The notes below the pieces were generated by a model. That model ran no database searches and was not told the origin of the DNA. It was given only the letters and a program-made list of their open reading frames with translations. Below, one piece after another: positions 29,607 through 36,910 of a stretch of 61,126 nt of DNA. Position 1 is the stretch's first letter; each line of letters opens with the position of its first letter. This DNA is from Gammaproteobacteria bacterium (lineage in GTDB: Bacteria > Pseudomonadota > Gammaproteobacteria > Steroidobacterales > GCA-2729495). Where the stretch lies: positions 1-61,126 of the forward strand of contig RFHQ01000096.1 of NCBI GenBank assembly GCA_003695765.1. Reading direction: 5' to 3'. The translations under genes were made by a program, and so were the position numbers.

Positions 29607-30248
29607 TCAGACGATATGCGCCAGCGTCGTCATGACCCTGGCGCCGGCTTGCATCAGGCGGCGCAGGGGACGTGGCAGGCTTGCTGCGCCGCGGCGTCGG
29701 GCCGCCCGGCTGTGCGCCAGTTCCTCATCGCGCATGCGGGCGACGATCCGGCGGCTGCGCAGGTCCTGCCCGGGCAGGCGGGCCAGATGGCCGTCCAGGT
29801 GCTCGGTCACCTGCTGCTCGGTCTCGTCGAGGAAACCGAGGCTATAGCGGTCGCCGGCCAGCCCGGCCAGCGCGCCGATCGTGAAGGCGCCGGCATACCA
29901 GGCCGGCGCCAGCAGGCTGGTGTGACTGCCGAGCTCGCGGACGCGCTCGGCGCACCAGGCGAGATGGTCCTGCTCCTCGGCCGCGGCCTCGAGCAGCGCT
30001 GCGCGCAGGTCGGCGCTGCGGGCGACGGCCGCCTGGCCGCGGTAAAGTGCCTGCGCGGCGATTTCTCCGGCGTGATTGACCCGCATCAGCGCGGCGGCCA
30101 GCTCGCGTTCGCGGGGCGACAGCGATGCATCGGCGGCCTCAGCGGCGGGACTCGGCCGTTGCGCGCGGGTCGGCGCCGCGATGACGCGCAGGCCGGTATC
30201 CAGTTCGGCGAGCACGCGGTCCAGCAGTCCGTAGCGGCGTTCGTGCAT
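29607..30248 (-). CDS. coq7: Demethoxyubiquinone hydroxylase Coq7
   Basis: Di-iron monooxygenase for the C6 hydroxylation in ubiquinone synthesis, replacing UbiF in many proteobacteria. 213 residues from the ATG at 30248; a longer start at 30290 would cross the -10. Di-iron ligands lie in MRVNHAGEIAAQALY, AAAEEQDHLAWC, DETEQQVTEHLDGHL and MRDEELAHS. No ubiF-like second gene is needed beside ubiH and ubiI near 37-39 kb. The -10 hexamer is six bases before the ATG. Confidence 0.95.
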   Translation of the reverse strand: MHERRYGLLDRVLAELDTGLRVIAAPTRAQRPSPAAEAADASLSPRERELAAALMRVNHAGEIAAQALYRGQAAVARSADLRAALLEAAAEEQDHLAWCAERVRELGSHTSLLAPAWYAGAFTIGALAGLAGDRYSLGFLDETEQQVTEHLDGHLARLPGQDLRSRRIVARMRDEELAHSRAARRRGAASLPRPLRRLMQAGARVMTTLAHIV

Positions 30249-30254
30249 TGGCGC

Positions 30255-30260
30255 ATTATA
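30255..30260 (-). promoter_or_regulatory. Consensus -10 (TATAAT) directly before coq7
   Basis: Perfect TATAAT on the minus strand, followed by GCGCCA and then the ATG at 30248. Normal spacing puts transcription start at or within a base of the A of ATG, so the mRNA should be leaderless. There is no Shine-Dalgarno. Confidence 0.6.
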
Positions 30261-30294
30261 GCCGCGCGACGCGCGCAATCGCGGGCGCAAAGGT

Positions 30295-30300
30295 TAAGAT
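30295..30300 (+). promoter_or_regulatory. -10 element for the DUF481 gene
   Basis: TAAGAT on the plus strand within GTTAAGAT, 47 bases before the GTG at 30348. No clear -35 is seen. Confidence 0.35.
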
Positions 30301-30347
30301 GCCGCGCCTTGGGCCGGCCCCGTCCGGCGTTGCCGGAGCATGAATCA

Positions 30348-31067
30348 GTGAGTCGACTGCGTATTGCCACGCTTCTCGGCCTGGCGCTGTTCACGGCGCC
30401 GGCGCCGGCCGCCGAGGAGCCGGTCACCGGTCCCTGGTCCGGCAAGCTCGGCTTCGGCCTGCTGCGAATTTCCGGGAATACCGACAGCGAGTCGCTGAAC
30501 GCGGACGTCGGCCTGAACTGGGACGGGCAACGCTGGCACCACCAGTGGAAGGGCCGCGCGCTGGGCAAGAAAGAGGCGGGGAGCACGACGGCCGAGGCCT
30601 ACAAGCTGTCCTATGACGTCAAGTACGATTTCCGCAGCCGGGCCTACCTGTTCGGCCTGATCGACTACAACCGGGACCGATTCGGCAGTTATGCGCAGCA
30701 GATCTTCGAAGCGCTCGGTGTGGGCTGGCGGCTGCTCGAGACGGCCCGGCACCGGCTGCAGGCCGAGGCCGGCGCCGGCGCGACGCAAAACGAGCTGCTC
30801 GACGGCGCGCGTCAGGACCGCTTCAATGCCCGCGCTTCGGCCGACTATCGCTGGACCCTGAGCGACAATGCGAGCTTCAGCCAGTCACTGGCGGTCAACT
30901 GGTCGGCCGACAATATCTACACGGAGGCCGTGTCGGAACTGCGCGCCGGGCTGGTCGGCAAGCTCGGCATGAGCCTCTCCTTCACGGTAAAGAACAACTC
31001 CGCGGTATTGCCGGGCACCGAGCGCACCGACACCTGGACCGCGCTGAATATCGACTATGCATTCTGA
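30348..31067 (+). CDS. DUF481 outer-membrane protein (YdiY-like)
   Basis: Predicted outer-membrane beta-barrel of the DUF481/YdiY family, physiological role unknown. 239 residues from a GTG preceded by GGAG. A signal peptide ([20 protein letters not shown]) likely ends after PAPAA. The mature part alternates polar and hydrophobic residues in strands ([51 protein letters not shown]) and ends with aromatic F (NIDYAF), a BAM signal. Divergent from coq7. Confidence 0.88.
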   Translation: MSRLRIATLLGLALFTAPAPAAEEPVTGPWSGKLGFGLLRISGNTDSESLNADVGLNWDGQRWHHQWKGRALGKKEAGSTTAEAYKLSYDVKYDFRSRAYLFGLIDYNRDRFGSYAQQIFEALGVGWRLLETARHRLQAEAGAGATQNELLDGARQDRFNARASADYRWTLSDNASFSQSLAVNWSADNIYTEAVSELRAGLVGKLGMSLSFTVKNNSAVLPGTERTDTWTALNIDYAF

Positions 31068-31096
31068 GGGCGACGCAGGGGCCGGGCGGCGGCGCA

Positions 31097-31125
31097 TTGA
31101 AAATACCCCGCCGCGCCAGTAGAAT
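31097..31125 (+). promoter_or_regulatory. Strong sigma-70 promoter of rplM-rpsI
   Basis: TTGAAA (31097-31102), a 17-base spacer, and TAGAAT (31120-31125). It is the closest match to a two-hexamer consensus in the window, as expected for ribosomal protein genes. The predicted start is near 31132. Confidence 0.75.
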
Positions 31126-31168
31126 CGCCGCCTTTTCCGCGGCGCCGGTCGGCAGTCGGAAGCGAACG

Positions 31169-31597
31169 ATGAGCACCTTTTCTGCAAAGCAGCACGAAGT
31201 GCAGCGCAACTGGTATCTGGTCGATGCCAGTGGCCGGACCCTGGGCCGCCTGGCGACGGAGATCGCCCGGCGCCTGCGTGGCAAGCACAAGCCGGAGTAC
31301 ACGCCGCATGTCGATACCGGCGACTACATCGTCGTGATCAATGCGGCCCAGATCCGCGTCACCGGCAACAAGCGCAAGGACAAGCTGTATCACCGGCATA
31401 CCGGCTATATAGGCAATCTGAAGACGGTCAGCCTCGGCACCCGCCTCGCGGAGGCGCCGGAAGAGGTACTGACGGACGCGGTCAGGGGCATGCTGCCCAA
31501 GAACCGCCTCGGCGCCGCGATGCTAAGGAAGCTGCGCGTCTATCCGGGCGCCGAGCACCAGCACGCCGCGCAGCAACCGACGCTCCTGGAGATCTGA
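31169..31597 (+). CDS. rplM: 50S ribosomal protein L13
   Basis: Early-binding large-subunit protein uL13. 142 residues. Family blocks: [19 protein letters not shown] (~15-33), [41 protein letters not shown] and [11 protein letters not shown]. The ATG at 31169 has weak upstream GGAAG. A near-consensus promoter precedes it; rpsI follows three bases after the stop. Confidence 0.98.
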   Translation: MSTFSAKQHEVQRNWYLVDASGRTLGRLATEIARRLRGKHKPEYTPHVDTGDYIVVINAAQIRVTGNKRKDKLYHRHTGYIGNLKTVSLGTRLAEAPEEVLTDAVRGMLPKNRLGAAMLRKLRVYPGAEHQHAAQQPTLLEI

Positions 31598-31600
31598 GGC

Positions 31601-32002
31601 ATGGCAGGCACGAACACGGACAGCAATCGCGGCACCGGCCGCCGGAAGACGGCGACGGCCCGCGTCAGGATCACCCCCGGTTCCGGAAACATCGTGGTCA
31701 ACTCGCGCGCGCTGGACGAATTCTTCGGCCGCAAGACCGCGCGCATGATCGTCCGCCAGCCGCTGGAACTTGTCGGCATGGCCGACCGTTTCGACGTCTT
31801 CGTCAATGTGCGCGGCGGTGGCACCACCGGCCAGGCCGGCGCGATCCGGCATGGCCTGACGCGAGCGCTGCTGGACTACGACGAGAGCCTGCGCCCGGCG
31901 CTGCGCCGCGCCGGTTACGTGACCCGGGACGCGCGCGAGGTCGAACGCAAGAAGGTCGGCCTGCGCAAGGCGCGGCGCGCGACCCAGTATTCCAAGCGCT
32001 GA
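31601..32002 (+). CDS. rpsI: 30S ribosomal protein S9
   Basis: Small-subunit protein uS9, whose C-terminal tail reaches the P-site tRNA. 133 residues. Blocks: [52 protein letters not shown] and the basic end [17 protein letters not shown] (SKR tail conserved). Co-transcribed with rplM; tRNA-Gln begins 38 bases after the stop with no terminator between. Confidence 0.98.
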   Translation: MAGTNTDSNRGTGRRKTATARVRITPGSGNIVVNSRALDEFFGRKTARMIVRQPLELVGMADRFDVFVNVRGGGTTGQAGAIRHGLTRALLDYDESLRPALRRAGYVTRDAREVERKKVGLRKARRATQYSKR

Positions 32003-32040
32003 TCCGGCCCTTGCGCCGGCCGGCGCCGCTTCGCTCCTCC

Positions 32041-32114
32041 TGGGGGATCGTCTAACGGTAGGACTACGGACTCTGACTCCGTCAATCCAGGTTCGAATCC
32101 TGGTCCCCCAGCCA
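32041..32114 (+). tRNA. glnV: tRNA-Gln (anticodon CTG)
   Basis: Full cloverleaf: acceptor TGGGGGA pairs with TCCCCCA over 7 bp; D-arm with TAACGGTAGGA; anticodon stem ACGGA/TCCGT with loop CTCTGAC, so anticodon CTG reads CAG; T-arm CCAGG-TTCGAAT-CCTGG; discriminator G; CCA is encoded. It lies between rpsI and a terminator and is probably part of the ribosomal-protein transcript. Confidence 0.96.
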
Positions 32115-32121
32115 ATCACCA

Positions 32122-32147
32122 CGAGGGCCCCGCCAGCGGGGCCCTCG
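32122..32147. terminator. Bidirectional GC-rich hairpin after tRNA-Gln / rpiA
   Basis: Perfect inverted repeat: CGAGGGCCCCGC, CA, GCGGGGCCCTCG (about 11 bp of stem with a 4-base loop in practice). Only ATTT follows on the plus strand, so the U-tract is weak. Its place between the rpsI/tRNA end and the convergent rpiA stop supports a terminator. Confidence 0.7.
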
Positions 32148-32152
32148 GCATT

Positions 32153-32812
32153 TCAGCGCCGTAGTTCGCGCACGCCGTCGTCGCCGGCCACCAGGATCAC
32201 GTCGGCGGGCCGCTGGGCGAAAATGCCCACGGTCACGATGCCGGGCACCTGATTGAAGCGCTGCTCCATCTCGACGGGATTGCTGATCACGAGCCCGTGC
32301 ACGTCGAGGATGTGATTACCGTTGTCGGTCACGAAGCCTTCGCGCAGAACCGGCTGGCCGCGGACCTTGACGAACTGGCGGGCCACGAAGGATTCGGCCA
32401 TCGGAATCACTTCCACAGGCAGCGGAAAGCGGCCGAGCACGCCGACCCACTTGCTGTCATCGATGATGCAGACGAATTTCCGGCTGGCGGCCGCGCAGAC
32501 CTTTTCCCGCGTCAGCGCGCCTCCGCCACCCTTGATCAGGTGGAAGTGCTTGTTGGCCTCGTCAGCGCCGTCGATATACAGATCGAGGTCGCCGGTATCC
32601 GCGAGGCTGGACAGCTCGAAGCCGGCGGCCGCCAGGCGCTCCTCCGTCTCGCGTGAACTGGCGACGACTGCCTCGATGCGCGACCGAAGTGACGGCAGTT
32701 CCTCGATCAGGTAATTCACGGTCGAGCCCGTCCCGACGCCGAGCAGGCAGCCCGGCTGGATGTAGTCCAGGGCCGCGACAGCGGCGGCCCGCTTCTTGCT
32801 CGCCTGGTCCAT
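32153..32812 (-). CDS. rpiA: Ribose-5-phosphate isomerase A
   Basis: Interconverts ribose-5-P and ribulose-5-P. 219 residues, standard length. Motifs: QPGCLLGVGTGSTVNYLIEEL (~19-39), ASSRETEERLA, DLYIDGADEAN (active-site Asp pair), LIKGGGGALTREK and VVISNP-like end blocks. The minus-strand TATAAT at 32843-32848 gives a ~22-base leader. In E. coli rpiA also lies near the zapA/6S/ygfA block. Confidence 0.97.
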   Translation of the reverse strand: MDQASKKRAAAVAALDYIQPGCLLGVGTGSTVNYLIEELPSLRSRIEAVVASSRETEERLAAAGFELSSLADTGDLDLYIDGADEANKHFHLIKGGGGALTREKVCAAASRKFVCIIDDSKWVGVLGRFPLPVEVIPMAESFVARQFVKVRGQPVLREGFVTDNGNHILDVHGLVISNPVEMEQRFNQVPGIVTVGIFAQRPADVILVAGDDGVRELRR

Positions 32813-32842
32813 GGTTGCTGCGTTGCGGCTACCAGAGCCCCG

Positions 32843-32848
32843 ATTATA
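32843..32848 (-). promoter_or_regulatory. Consensus -10 (TATAAT) of rpiA
   Basis: Perfect TATAAT on the minus strand, 30 bases before the rpiA ATG; the predicted start is ~23 bases before the ATG. No clear -35. Confidence 0.5.
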
Positions 32849-32884
32849 TGACGCGCCCGGTCCGTGCGCCCGGGCCGGAAAGAA

Positions 32885-32910
32885 ATGTGCCCGCCAGAGG
32901 CGGGCACATT
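32885..32910 (-). terminator. Rho-independent terminator of the histone-H1-like gene
   Basis: Reading the minus strand: ATGTGCCCGCC, loop TCT, GGCGGGCACAT, then TTCTTTCC. An 11-bp perfect stem with a U-rich tail, 36 bases after the stop of the lysine-rich gene. This is the best intrinsic terminator in the window. Confidence 0.8.
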
Positions 32911-32945
32911 CCAGCTTCGATACCCCCGCAGGGGCAGCGCCGTAT

Positions 32946-33368
32946 CTAGCGCTTCTTCGAAGCCTTCTTGCGGGAGGCCTTCCTCTTCGAAGCCTTCCGC
33001 TTGGTTGCCTTGCGCTTGGTCTTGCGCTTGGCAGCCTTCTTCTTGGTCTTGCGCTTGGCGGTCTTCTTCTTCGCCTTGCGCTTGGTCTTGCGCTTGGCGG
33101 TCTTCTTCTTCGCCTTGCGCTTGGCAGCCTTCTTCTTGGTCTTGCGCTTGGCGGTCTTCTTCTTCGCCTTGCGCTTGGCAGCCTTCTTCTTGGTCTTGCG
33201 CTTGGTTGCCTTCTTCTTGGTCTTGCGCTTGGCTACTTTCTTCTTCGCCTTGCGCTTGGTTGCCTTCTTCTTGGCCTTGCGTTTGGCCGGCGCCTTGCGT
33301 CGAACGGCCTTCTTCTTAGCCTTCGACTTCTTGCGCACGGATGCCTTCTTTCGTGAAGTACTAGCCAT
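32946..33368 (-). CDS. Histone H1-like lysine-rich nucleoid protein
   Basis: Highly basic, low-complexity protein resembling bacterial H1/HU-tail proteins (AlgP-like, Hc-like). 140 residues from the ATG at 33368, which has GGAG 7 bases upstream; the frame extends further but that part is an AT-rich promoter. Residues ~31-125 are tandem 9-residue units of the form KRKxKKKxA. Almost only K, R, A, T and S occur. No globular fold is expected; the likely role is DNA or RNA compaction. The insertion between rpiA and ygfA, and the AT-rich upstream region, stand out from neighbours. Confidence 0.85.
   Translation of the reverse strand: MASTSRKKASVRKKSKAKKKAVRRKAPAKRKAKKKATKRKAKKKVAKRKTKKKATKRKTKKKAAKRKAKKKTAKRKTKKKAAKRKAKKKTAKRKTKRKAKKKTAKRKTKKKAAKRKTKRKATKRKASKRKASRKKASKKR
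33003..33283. repeat. 27-nt tandem repeats coding KRKxKKKxA units
   Basis: About nine imperfect copies of a 27-base unit (plus-strand pattern CTTGGC-AGCCTTCTTCTT-GGTCTTGCG), one of them truncated to four codons (KRKT) so the register resets once. Copies differ mainly in A/T/V codons. Such arrays expand and contract by slippage without frameshift, because the unit is a multiple of three. Confidence 0.85.
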
Positions 33369-33400
33369 TTCAGTCTCCGTGTCGGGGATAACCGGCGTTG

Positions 33401-33406
33401 AGTATA
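33401..33406 (-). promoter_or_regulatory. -10 region of the H1-like gene
   Basis: TATACT within TTTATATATACT on the minus strand, in the most AT-rich stretch of the window (33395-33440). The predicted start is ~26 bases before the ATG. No firm -35 was found. Confidence 0.45.
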
Positions 33407-33491
33407 TATAAAGTTCTTGAAATTTCCAGCAATTTGAGGTGACACGCGTACCAGTTTTCAGGCGTAGCGAAACCGCTACCGCGATCGGCAC

Positions 33492-34115
33492 TCAGCGCGC
33501 ATCCCTCGCGCGGTTCGGAGGCGGGGCGAAGCGATAGAAATTCTCCTCCGTGAGTAACGCGTCGAGCGGGATGTCCCAGCTGCGACGAGGCAGTGTCGCT
33601 ACCCGCTGAAACTCGTGCGCGAGGCCGATCAGCAAGGGGCGCCGCCAGCGGTGCAGCCGCCCGCGGGCGCGCAGGCTGCGGTCGTAATAGCCCCCGCCCA
33701 TGCCGAGCCGTGTTCCCCGGTCGTCGCAGGCGACCAGTGGCGCAAGGATCAGATCCAGTTCTGTCGCCCGGCGCAGATGCGCACGCGGGACCCGTGGTTC
33801 CGGTATGCGATAGCGGTTGAGGCGCATGCGCTGGCCAGGCACGCAGGGGGCGAAGCGAAGTTCTCCGCGCCAGAGCACCGGCAGGTAGACGCGTCGCCCG
33901 CGCGCCCGCGCCTGGCGGCAGATCGTGTCGCAGGGCAACTCGCCGCCCTGAGCCAGGTACAGCGCGATGCGCGTCGCGCGCTGAACCTCCGCCTGCCGCC
34001 ACAACAGGCGGGCGGCGCTGCGGCCGGCGCGCCGGAGCTGGGCGCTGCCGAGCTGGCGGCGCTGCGCGAGCATTCGCCGGCGCAGGCGGGATCGCTCGGA
34101 AGAGGCAGTGTTCAT
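33492..34115 (-). CDS. ygfA: 5-formyltetrahydrofolate cyclo-ligase
   Basis: ATP-dependent enzyme that returns 5-formyl-THF to 5,10-methenyl-THF, clearing a by-product of the glycine cleavage/serine cycle. 207 residues. Motifs: LRRRMLAQRRQLG (N-terminal RR region), LVACDDRGTRLGMGGGYYDRSL (metal/ATP site) and the Arg-rich C-terminus. It lies directly downstream of 6S RNA, as in E. coli where ssrS and ygfA are co-transcribed. The gcv genes lie 8 kb away. Confidence 0.94.
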   Translation of the reverse strand: MNTASSERSRLRRRMLAQRRQLGSAQLRRAGRSAARLLWRQAEVQRATRIALYLAQGGELPCDTICRQARARGRRVYLPVLWRGELRFAPCVPGQRMRLNRYRIPEPRVPRAHLRRATELDLILAPLVACDDRGTRLGMGGGYYDRSLRARGRLHRWRRPLLIGLAHEFQRVATLPRRSWDIPLDALLTEENFYRFAPPPNRARDAR

Positions 34116-34148
34116 CGACCGCTGGCCAACCGCTGCTGGCGGAACAGG

Positions 34149-34338
34149 AGGTGCCTCCCGCCTGTGCCGTGACCGGCCGTCGCTCTCGAACCAGAGCGGT
34201 AGGTGGGGTCAGCCGTGGCAGCGCAGGCTCTCCGCTCCAGGCGGTTCTGCACAATACTGCCGACAGACAACGACCCCAAGCGAAAAATTTAGGGTCGAAA
34301 GACTACCGGGCCTGCCTCGAACACCGCAGGAGGCACCT
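34149..34338 (-). ncRNA. ssrS: 6S RNA
   Basis: About 190 nt on the minus strand between zapA and 5-FTHF cyclo-ligase, the conserved gammaproteobacterial site. The 5' end AGGTGCCTCC pairs perfectly with the 3' end GGAGGCACCT, forming the closing stem. TATACT ends seven bases before the predicted 5' A. Internal helices are visible, e.g. CGCTCT-GGTTCG-AGAGCG on the 3' side and CCGC-CTGGA-GCGG near the tip. 6S RNA mimics an open promoter and sequesters sigma-70 holoenzyme in stationary phase. Ends are predicted within a few bases. Confidence 0.83.
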
Positions 34339-34345
34339 GCGCGAA

Positions 34346-34351
34346 AGTATA
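34346..34351 (-). promoter_or_regulatory. -10 element of the 6S RNA gene
   Basis: TATACT on the minus strand; seven bases then separate it from the 5' base of the 6S closing stem. Confidence 0.6.
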
Positions 34352-34391
34352 CGGCAAGCCATGCGCGGACATGCGACCGGGGTCGCGGCTT

Positions 34392-34706
34392 CTACAATTC
34401 CATCTGCCGCCCGCGCTGCAGCGCGGATTCCACGCGTTCCCGCATTTCGATGATCCGGCCCTTGGCGCTGCCCTCGATCTCTTCGCCGTGGCTGCGTGCC
34501 GCGATCAGTTCGTTGGCCATGTTCAGCGCCGCCATCACCGCGATCCGGTCCAGGCCGACGACCTTGCCACTGTCGCGGATCTCGCGCATCTTGCTGTTCA
34601 GCAGCTCTGCAGAATCCAGCAATGCCTTGCGCTCGCTGGCCGGGCAGGAGAACTGGTATTCCTTTTCGAGGATCTTGACGCTGACGTGGGCGTACATCTC
34701 GGTCAT
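34392..34706 (-). CDS. zapA: Cell division protein ZapA
   Basis: Z-ring-associated protein that bundles FtsZ filaments. 104 residues: N-terminal VSVKILEKEYQFSCPASERKAL, then LLNSKMREIRDSGKVVGLDRIAVMAALNMANEL, then a C-terminal coiled coil. The ATG at 34706 overlaps the stop of the upstream coiled-coil gene (ATGA-type overlap at 34703-34706). 6S RNA follows in the same orientation. Confidence 0.94.
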   Translation of the reverse strand: MTEMYAHVSVKILEKEYQFSCPASERKALLDSAELLNSKMREIRDSGKVVGLDRIAVMAALNMANELIAARSHGEEIEGSAKGRIIEMRERVESALQRGRQMEL

Positions 34707-34933
34707 GAGTTGTTCTCCATCGCCTTGAGCCGCCCGATCATGGCCTCGACACGGGCGCGAACCTGTTCGTTCTTCTGCAGCAGTGTCGCCCGCTCGGCGA
34801 TCAGCGCATCCTGGCGCTGCTTCAGCGAGCGGTTCTCGTCCTTGAGCTGGTTGGTGATCACGACCAGTTCGTCCAGGCGCCGCTCCAGACGCTGTAATTC
34901 CTTGATGAAACTGGCTTCGGGACTGTCGGACAT
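34703..34933 (-). CDS. TIGR02449-type coiled-coil protein (ZapB-like)
   Basis: 76 residues from the ATG at 34933. Almost entirely one coiled coil: heptads from FIKELQRLERRLDELVVITNQLKDENRSLKQRQ onward. Proteins of this type lie upstream of zapA in many Gammaproteobacteria and resemble the division protein ZapB, but a division role here is inferred from context. A longer TTG start (34948) would overlap the -10 GATAAT. Overlaps zapA by four bases. Confidence 0.85.
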   Translation of the reverse strand: MSDSPEASFIKELQRLERRLDELVVITNQLKDENRSLKQRQDALIAERATLLQKNEQVRARVEAMIGRLKAMENNS

Positions 34934-34940
34934 GCCGCCG

Positions 34941-34946
34941 ATTATC
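34941..34946 (-). promoter_or_regulatory. -10 element seven bases before the coiled-coil gene
   Basis: GATAAT on the minus strand, then CGGCGGC, then ATG at 34933. The predicted start is within one or two bases of the ATG, so the transcript is nearly leaderless. The divergent ygfB promoter lies ~50 bases away. Confidence 0.45.
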
Positions 34947-34992
34947 AAGTCTCGGCGGCGCTTTGGTCAAATGCATGAGCGGCTGTGGACGG

Positions 34993-35001
34993 TGCTAGCA
35001 T
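34993..35001 (+). promoter_or_regulatory. Extended -10 element nine bases before ygfB
   Basis: TGcTAGCAT, then AGCGCTCCC, then ATG. The predicted 5' leader is only ~3 bases and no Shine-Dalgarno is visible. Confidence 0.45.
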
Positions 35002-35010
35002 AGCGCTCCC

Positions 35011-35577
35011 ATGAGCGAGGCGGAGCACGAACGGCTGTCCGCACTGTTGCAGGCGGCGGCGATCGACACGGAGGCGGCCGAACTCCATGGTGAGCTGTGC
35101 GGGCGCCTCTGTGGCCGGGCCACCGGCGCCGAGGAGGACTGGCTGGCCGCGGCGATCGAGCAGCAGCCGGGCGGCGAGGCGCTGCAGGCGGCCGAGGCCG
35201 CGCTGCGCGAACTGGCCGGGCGCACTGCCGCAGCGCTGGAGGCCGCCGATATGAGCCTGGTACTGCTGTTGCCGGATGACGCGGAGCCGCTGGAAGCGCG
35301 CGCGCAGGCGCTGGCTGCCTGGTGCCGTGGCTTTCTGCACGGGCTCGGCCTGGCCGCGGCACCGGGCGAGCGGCTCGACCGCGGCGACGTCGGCGAAATC
35401 ATGCGCGATTTCGCGGAGCTGACAAAGGCCGCGTTCACGGTCGACGAAACCGCCGAAGAGGCCGAATCGGCCTACGCCGAACTGGTGGAATTCGTCCGGG
35501 TCGGCGCACAGCTGGTACACGAGGAGTTGCGGACCCCGGCTGCTCCCGCCGATGTTCGGGGCGCCGGCCCGCACTGA
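35011..35577 (+). CDS. ygfB: UPF0149 family protein YgfB
   Basis: Soluble helical protein of the UPF0149/YgfB family. 188 residues. Typical features: AAELHGELCGRLCG near the N-terminus and AWCRGFLHGLGL in the middle, then GEIMRDFAEL. In Pseudomonas aeruginosa a YgfB protein affects beta-lactam resistance; biochemistry is otherwise thin. It starts the ygfB-pepP-ubiH-ubiI run, seven bases before pepP. Confidence 0.9.
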   Translation: MSEAEHERLSALLQAAAIDTEAAELHGELCGRLCGRATGAEEDWLAAAIEQQPGGEALQAAEAALRELAGRTAAALEAADMSLVLLLPDDAEPLEARAQALAAWCRGFLHGLGLAAAPGERLDRGDVGEIMRDFAELTKAAFTVDETAEEAESAYAELVEFVRVGAQLVHEELRTPAAPADVRGAGPH

Positions 35578-35584
35578 GCCGCCG

Positions 35585-36892
35585 ATGAATCAACGGGAAT
35601 TCGCGAAGCGGCGGCGCGCGCTGATGCGCATGATGGGCAAGGGCGGGGTCGCGCTGCTGCCGGCTGCGACACCGAAGCTGCGCAACCGCGACGTGCAGTA
35701 CTACTACCGCCAGGACAGCGATTTCTACTACCTCACCGGCTTCCCCGAACCCGAGGCGCTCGCCGTGCTCGCGCCCGGCCGGGAGGCGGGTGAGTACCTG
35801 CTGTTCTGCCGCGAGCGGGATGCCCAGCGCGAGACCTGGGACGGCAGCCGGGCCGGACCGGAACGGGCCGTCAGCGACTATGGGGCCGACGACGCATTTC
35901 CGATCAGCGACGTGGACGACATCCTGCCGGGCATCATCGAGCAATGCGATCGCGTGTATTACACGATCGGCCTGGACCCGGAATTCGATCAGCGCGTGAT
36001 CGCCTGGGTCGGCGCTTTGCGCGACCGCGGCGGCGCGCACACGCCGGACGAGTTCATCGCGCTGGATCACCTGCTGCACGACCTGCGGCTCTACAAGAGC
36101 CGCGCCGAGATCAGCGCGATGCGGCGTGCTGCGAAGATCGCCGTCGGCGCTCACCGGCGGGCCATGGCGCGTTGCCGTCCCGGCCTGTACGAGTACGAGA
36201 TCGAGGCGGAGTTCCTGCACGAGTTCCGCCGCCGGGGCGCGCGACTTGCCTATTTGCCGATCGTCGGTGCCGGTCCGAATGCCTGCGTGTTGCACTATCA
36301 CGCGAACGATCGGCAGCTGCAGGACGGCGAGCTGCTGCTGGCCGATGTCGGCTGCGAATGGGACTGCTATGCCTCCGATGTCACCCGCACCTGGCCGGTC
36401 AACGGCCGCTTCACGGCGGAACAGAAAGCGATCTACGAACTGGTTCTTGATGCGCAGGAAGCCTCGTTGGCGGCGATCCGGCCCGGTGCGCACTGGAACG
36501 AGCCACACGACGCCGCCGTGCAGGTCGTGACCCGCGGCCTGCGCCGGCTCGGCCTGCTCGAGGGCAGTCTTCGCAAGCTGCTCAAAGACGGCGCCTATCG
36601 ACGCTTCTTCATGCACCGCACCGGCCACTGGCTGGGCATGGACGTCCACGACGTCGGCGACTATCGCGTCGCCGAACAATGGCGCATGCTGGAGCCGGGC
36701 ATGACCCTGACGGTGGAACCGGGCATCTATATTCCGCCCGGCAGCCGGGGCGTCGGCAGGCGCTGGCAGGGGATCGGCGTGCGCATCGAAGATGATGTCG
36801 CCGTGACCCGGGACGGGTACGATCTGTTGAGCCGCGGGCTGCCCAGGACCGTCGAAGAAGTCGAAGCCCTGGTCGGCGCCGATGCGATCTGA
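35585..36892 (+). CDS. pepP: Xaa-Pro aminopeptidase P
   Basis: Dinuclear-metal aminopeptidase that removes N-terminal residues before proline. 435 residues from the ATG at 35585. N-terminal creatinase-like domain (QDSDFYYLTGFPEPEA) and pita-bread catalytic domain; metal ligands in LLADVGCEWDCYASDVTRTW (two Asp), FMHRTGHWLGMDVHDVG (His), LTVEPGIY (Glu) and VRIEDDV (Glu). Conserved ygfB-pepP-ubiH context. Confidence 0.96.
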   Translation: MNQREFAKRRRALMRMMGKGGVALLPAATPKLRNRDVQYYYRQDSDFYYLTGFPEPEALAVLAPGREAGEYLLFCRERDAQRETWDGSRAGPERAVSDYGADDAFPISDVDDILPGIIEQCDRVYYTIGLDPEFDQRVIAWVGALRDRGGAHTPDEFIALDHLLHDLRLYKSRAEISAMRRAAKIAVGAHRRAMARCRPGLYEYEIEAEFLHEFRRRGARLAYLPIVGAGPNACVLHYHANDRQLQDGELLLADVGCEWDCYASDVTRTWPVNGRFTAEQKAIYELVLDAQEASLAAIRPGAHWNEPHDAAVQVVTRGLRRLGLLEGSLRKLLKDGAYRRFFMHRTGHWLGMDVHDVGDYRVAEQWRMLEPGMTLTVEPGIYIPPGSRGVGRRWQGIGVRIEDDVAVTRDGYDLLSRGLPRTVEEVEALVGADAI

Positions 36893-36910
36893 GCTTCGCG
36901 GAGGAACGCG

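Noticed and set aside
33003-33283. Periodic repeats that might look like a CRISPR array
   Set aside because: Units are contiguous 27-mers with no spacers and encode KRKxKKKxA in frame.
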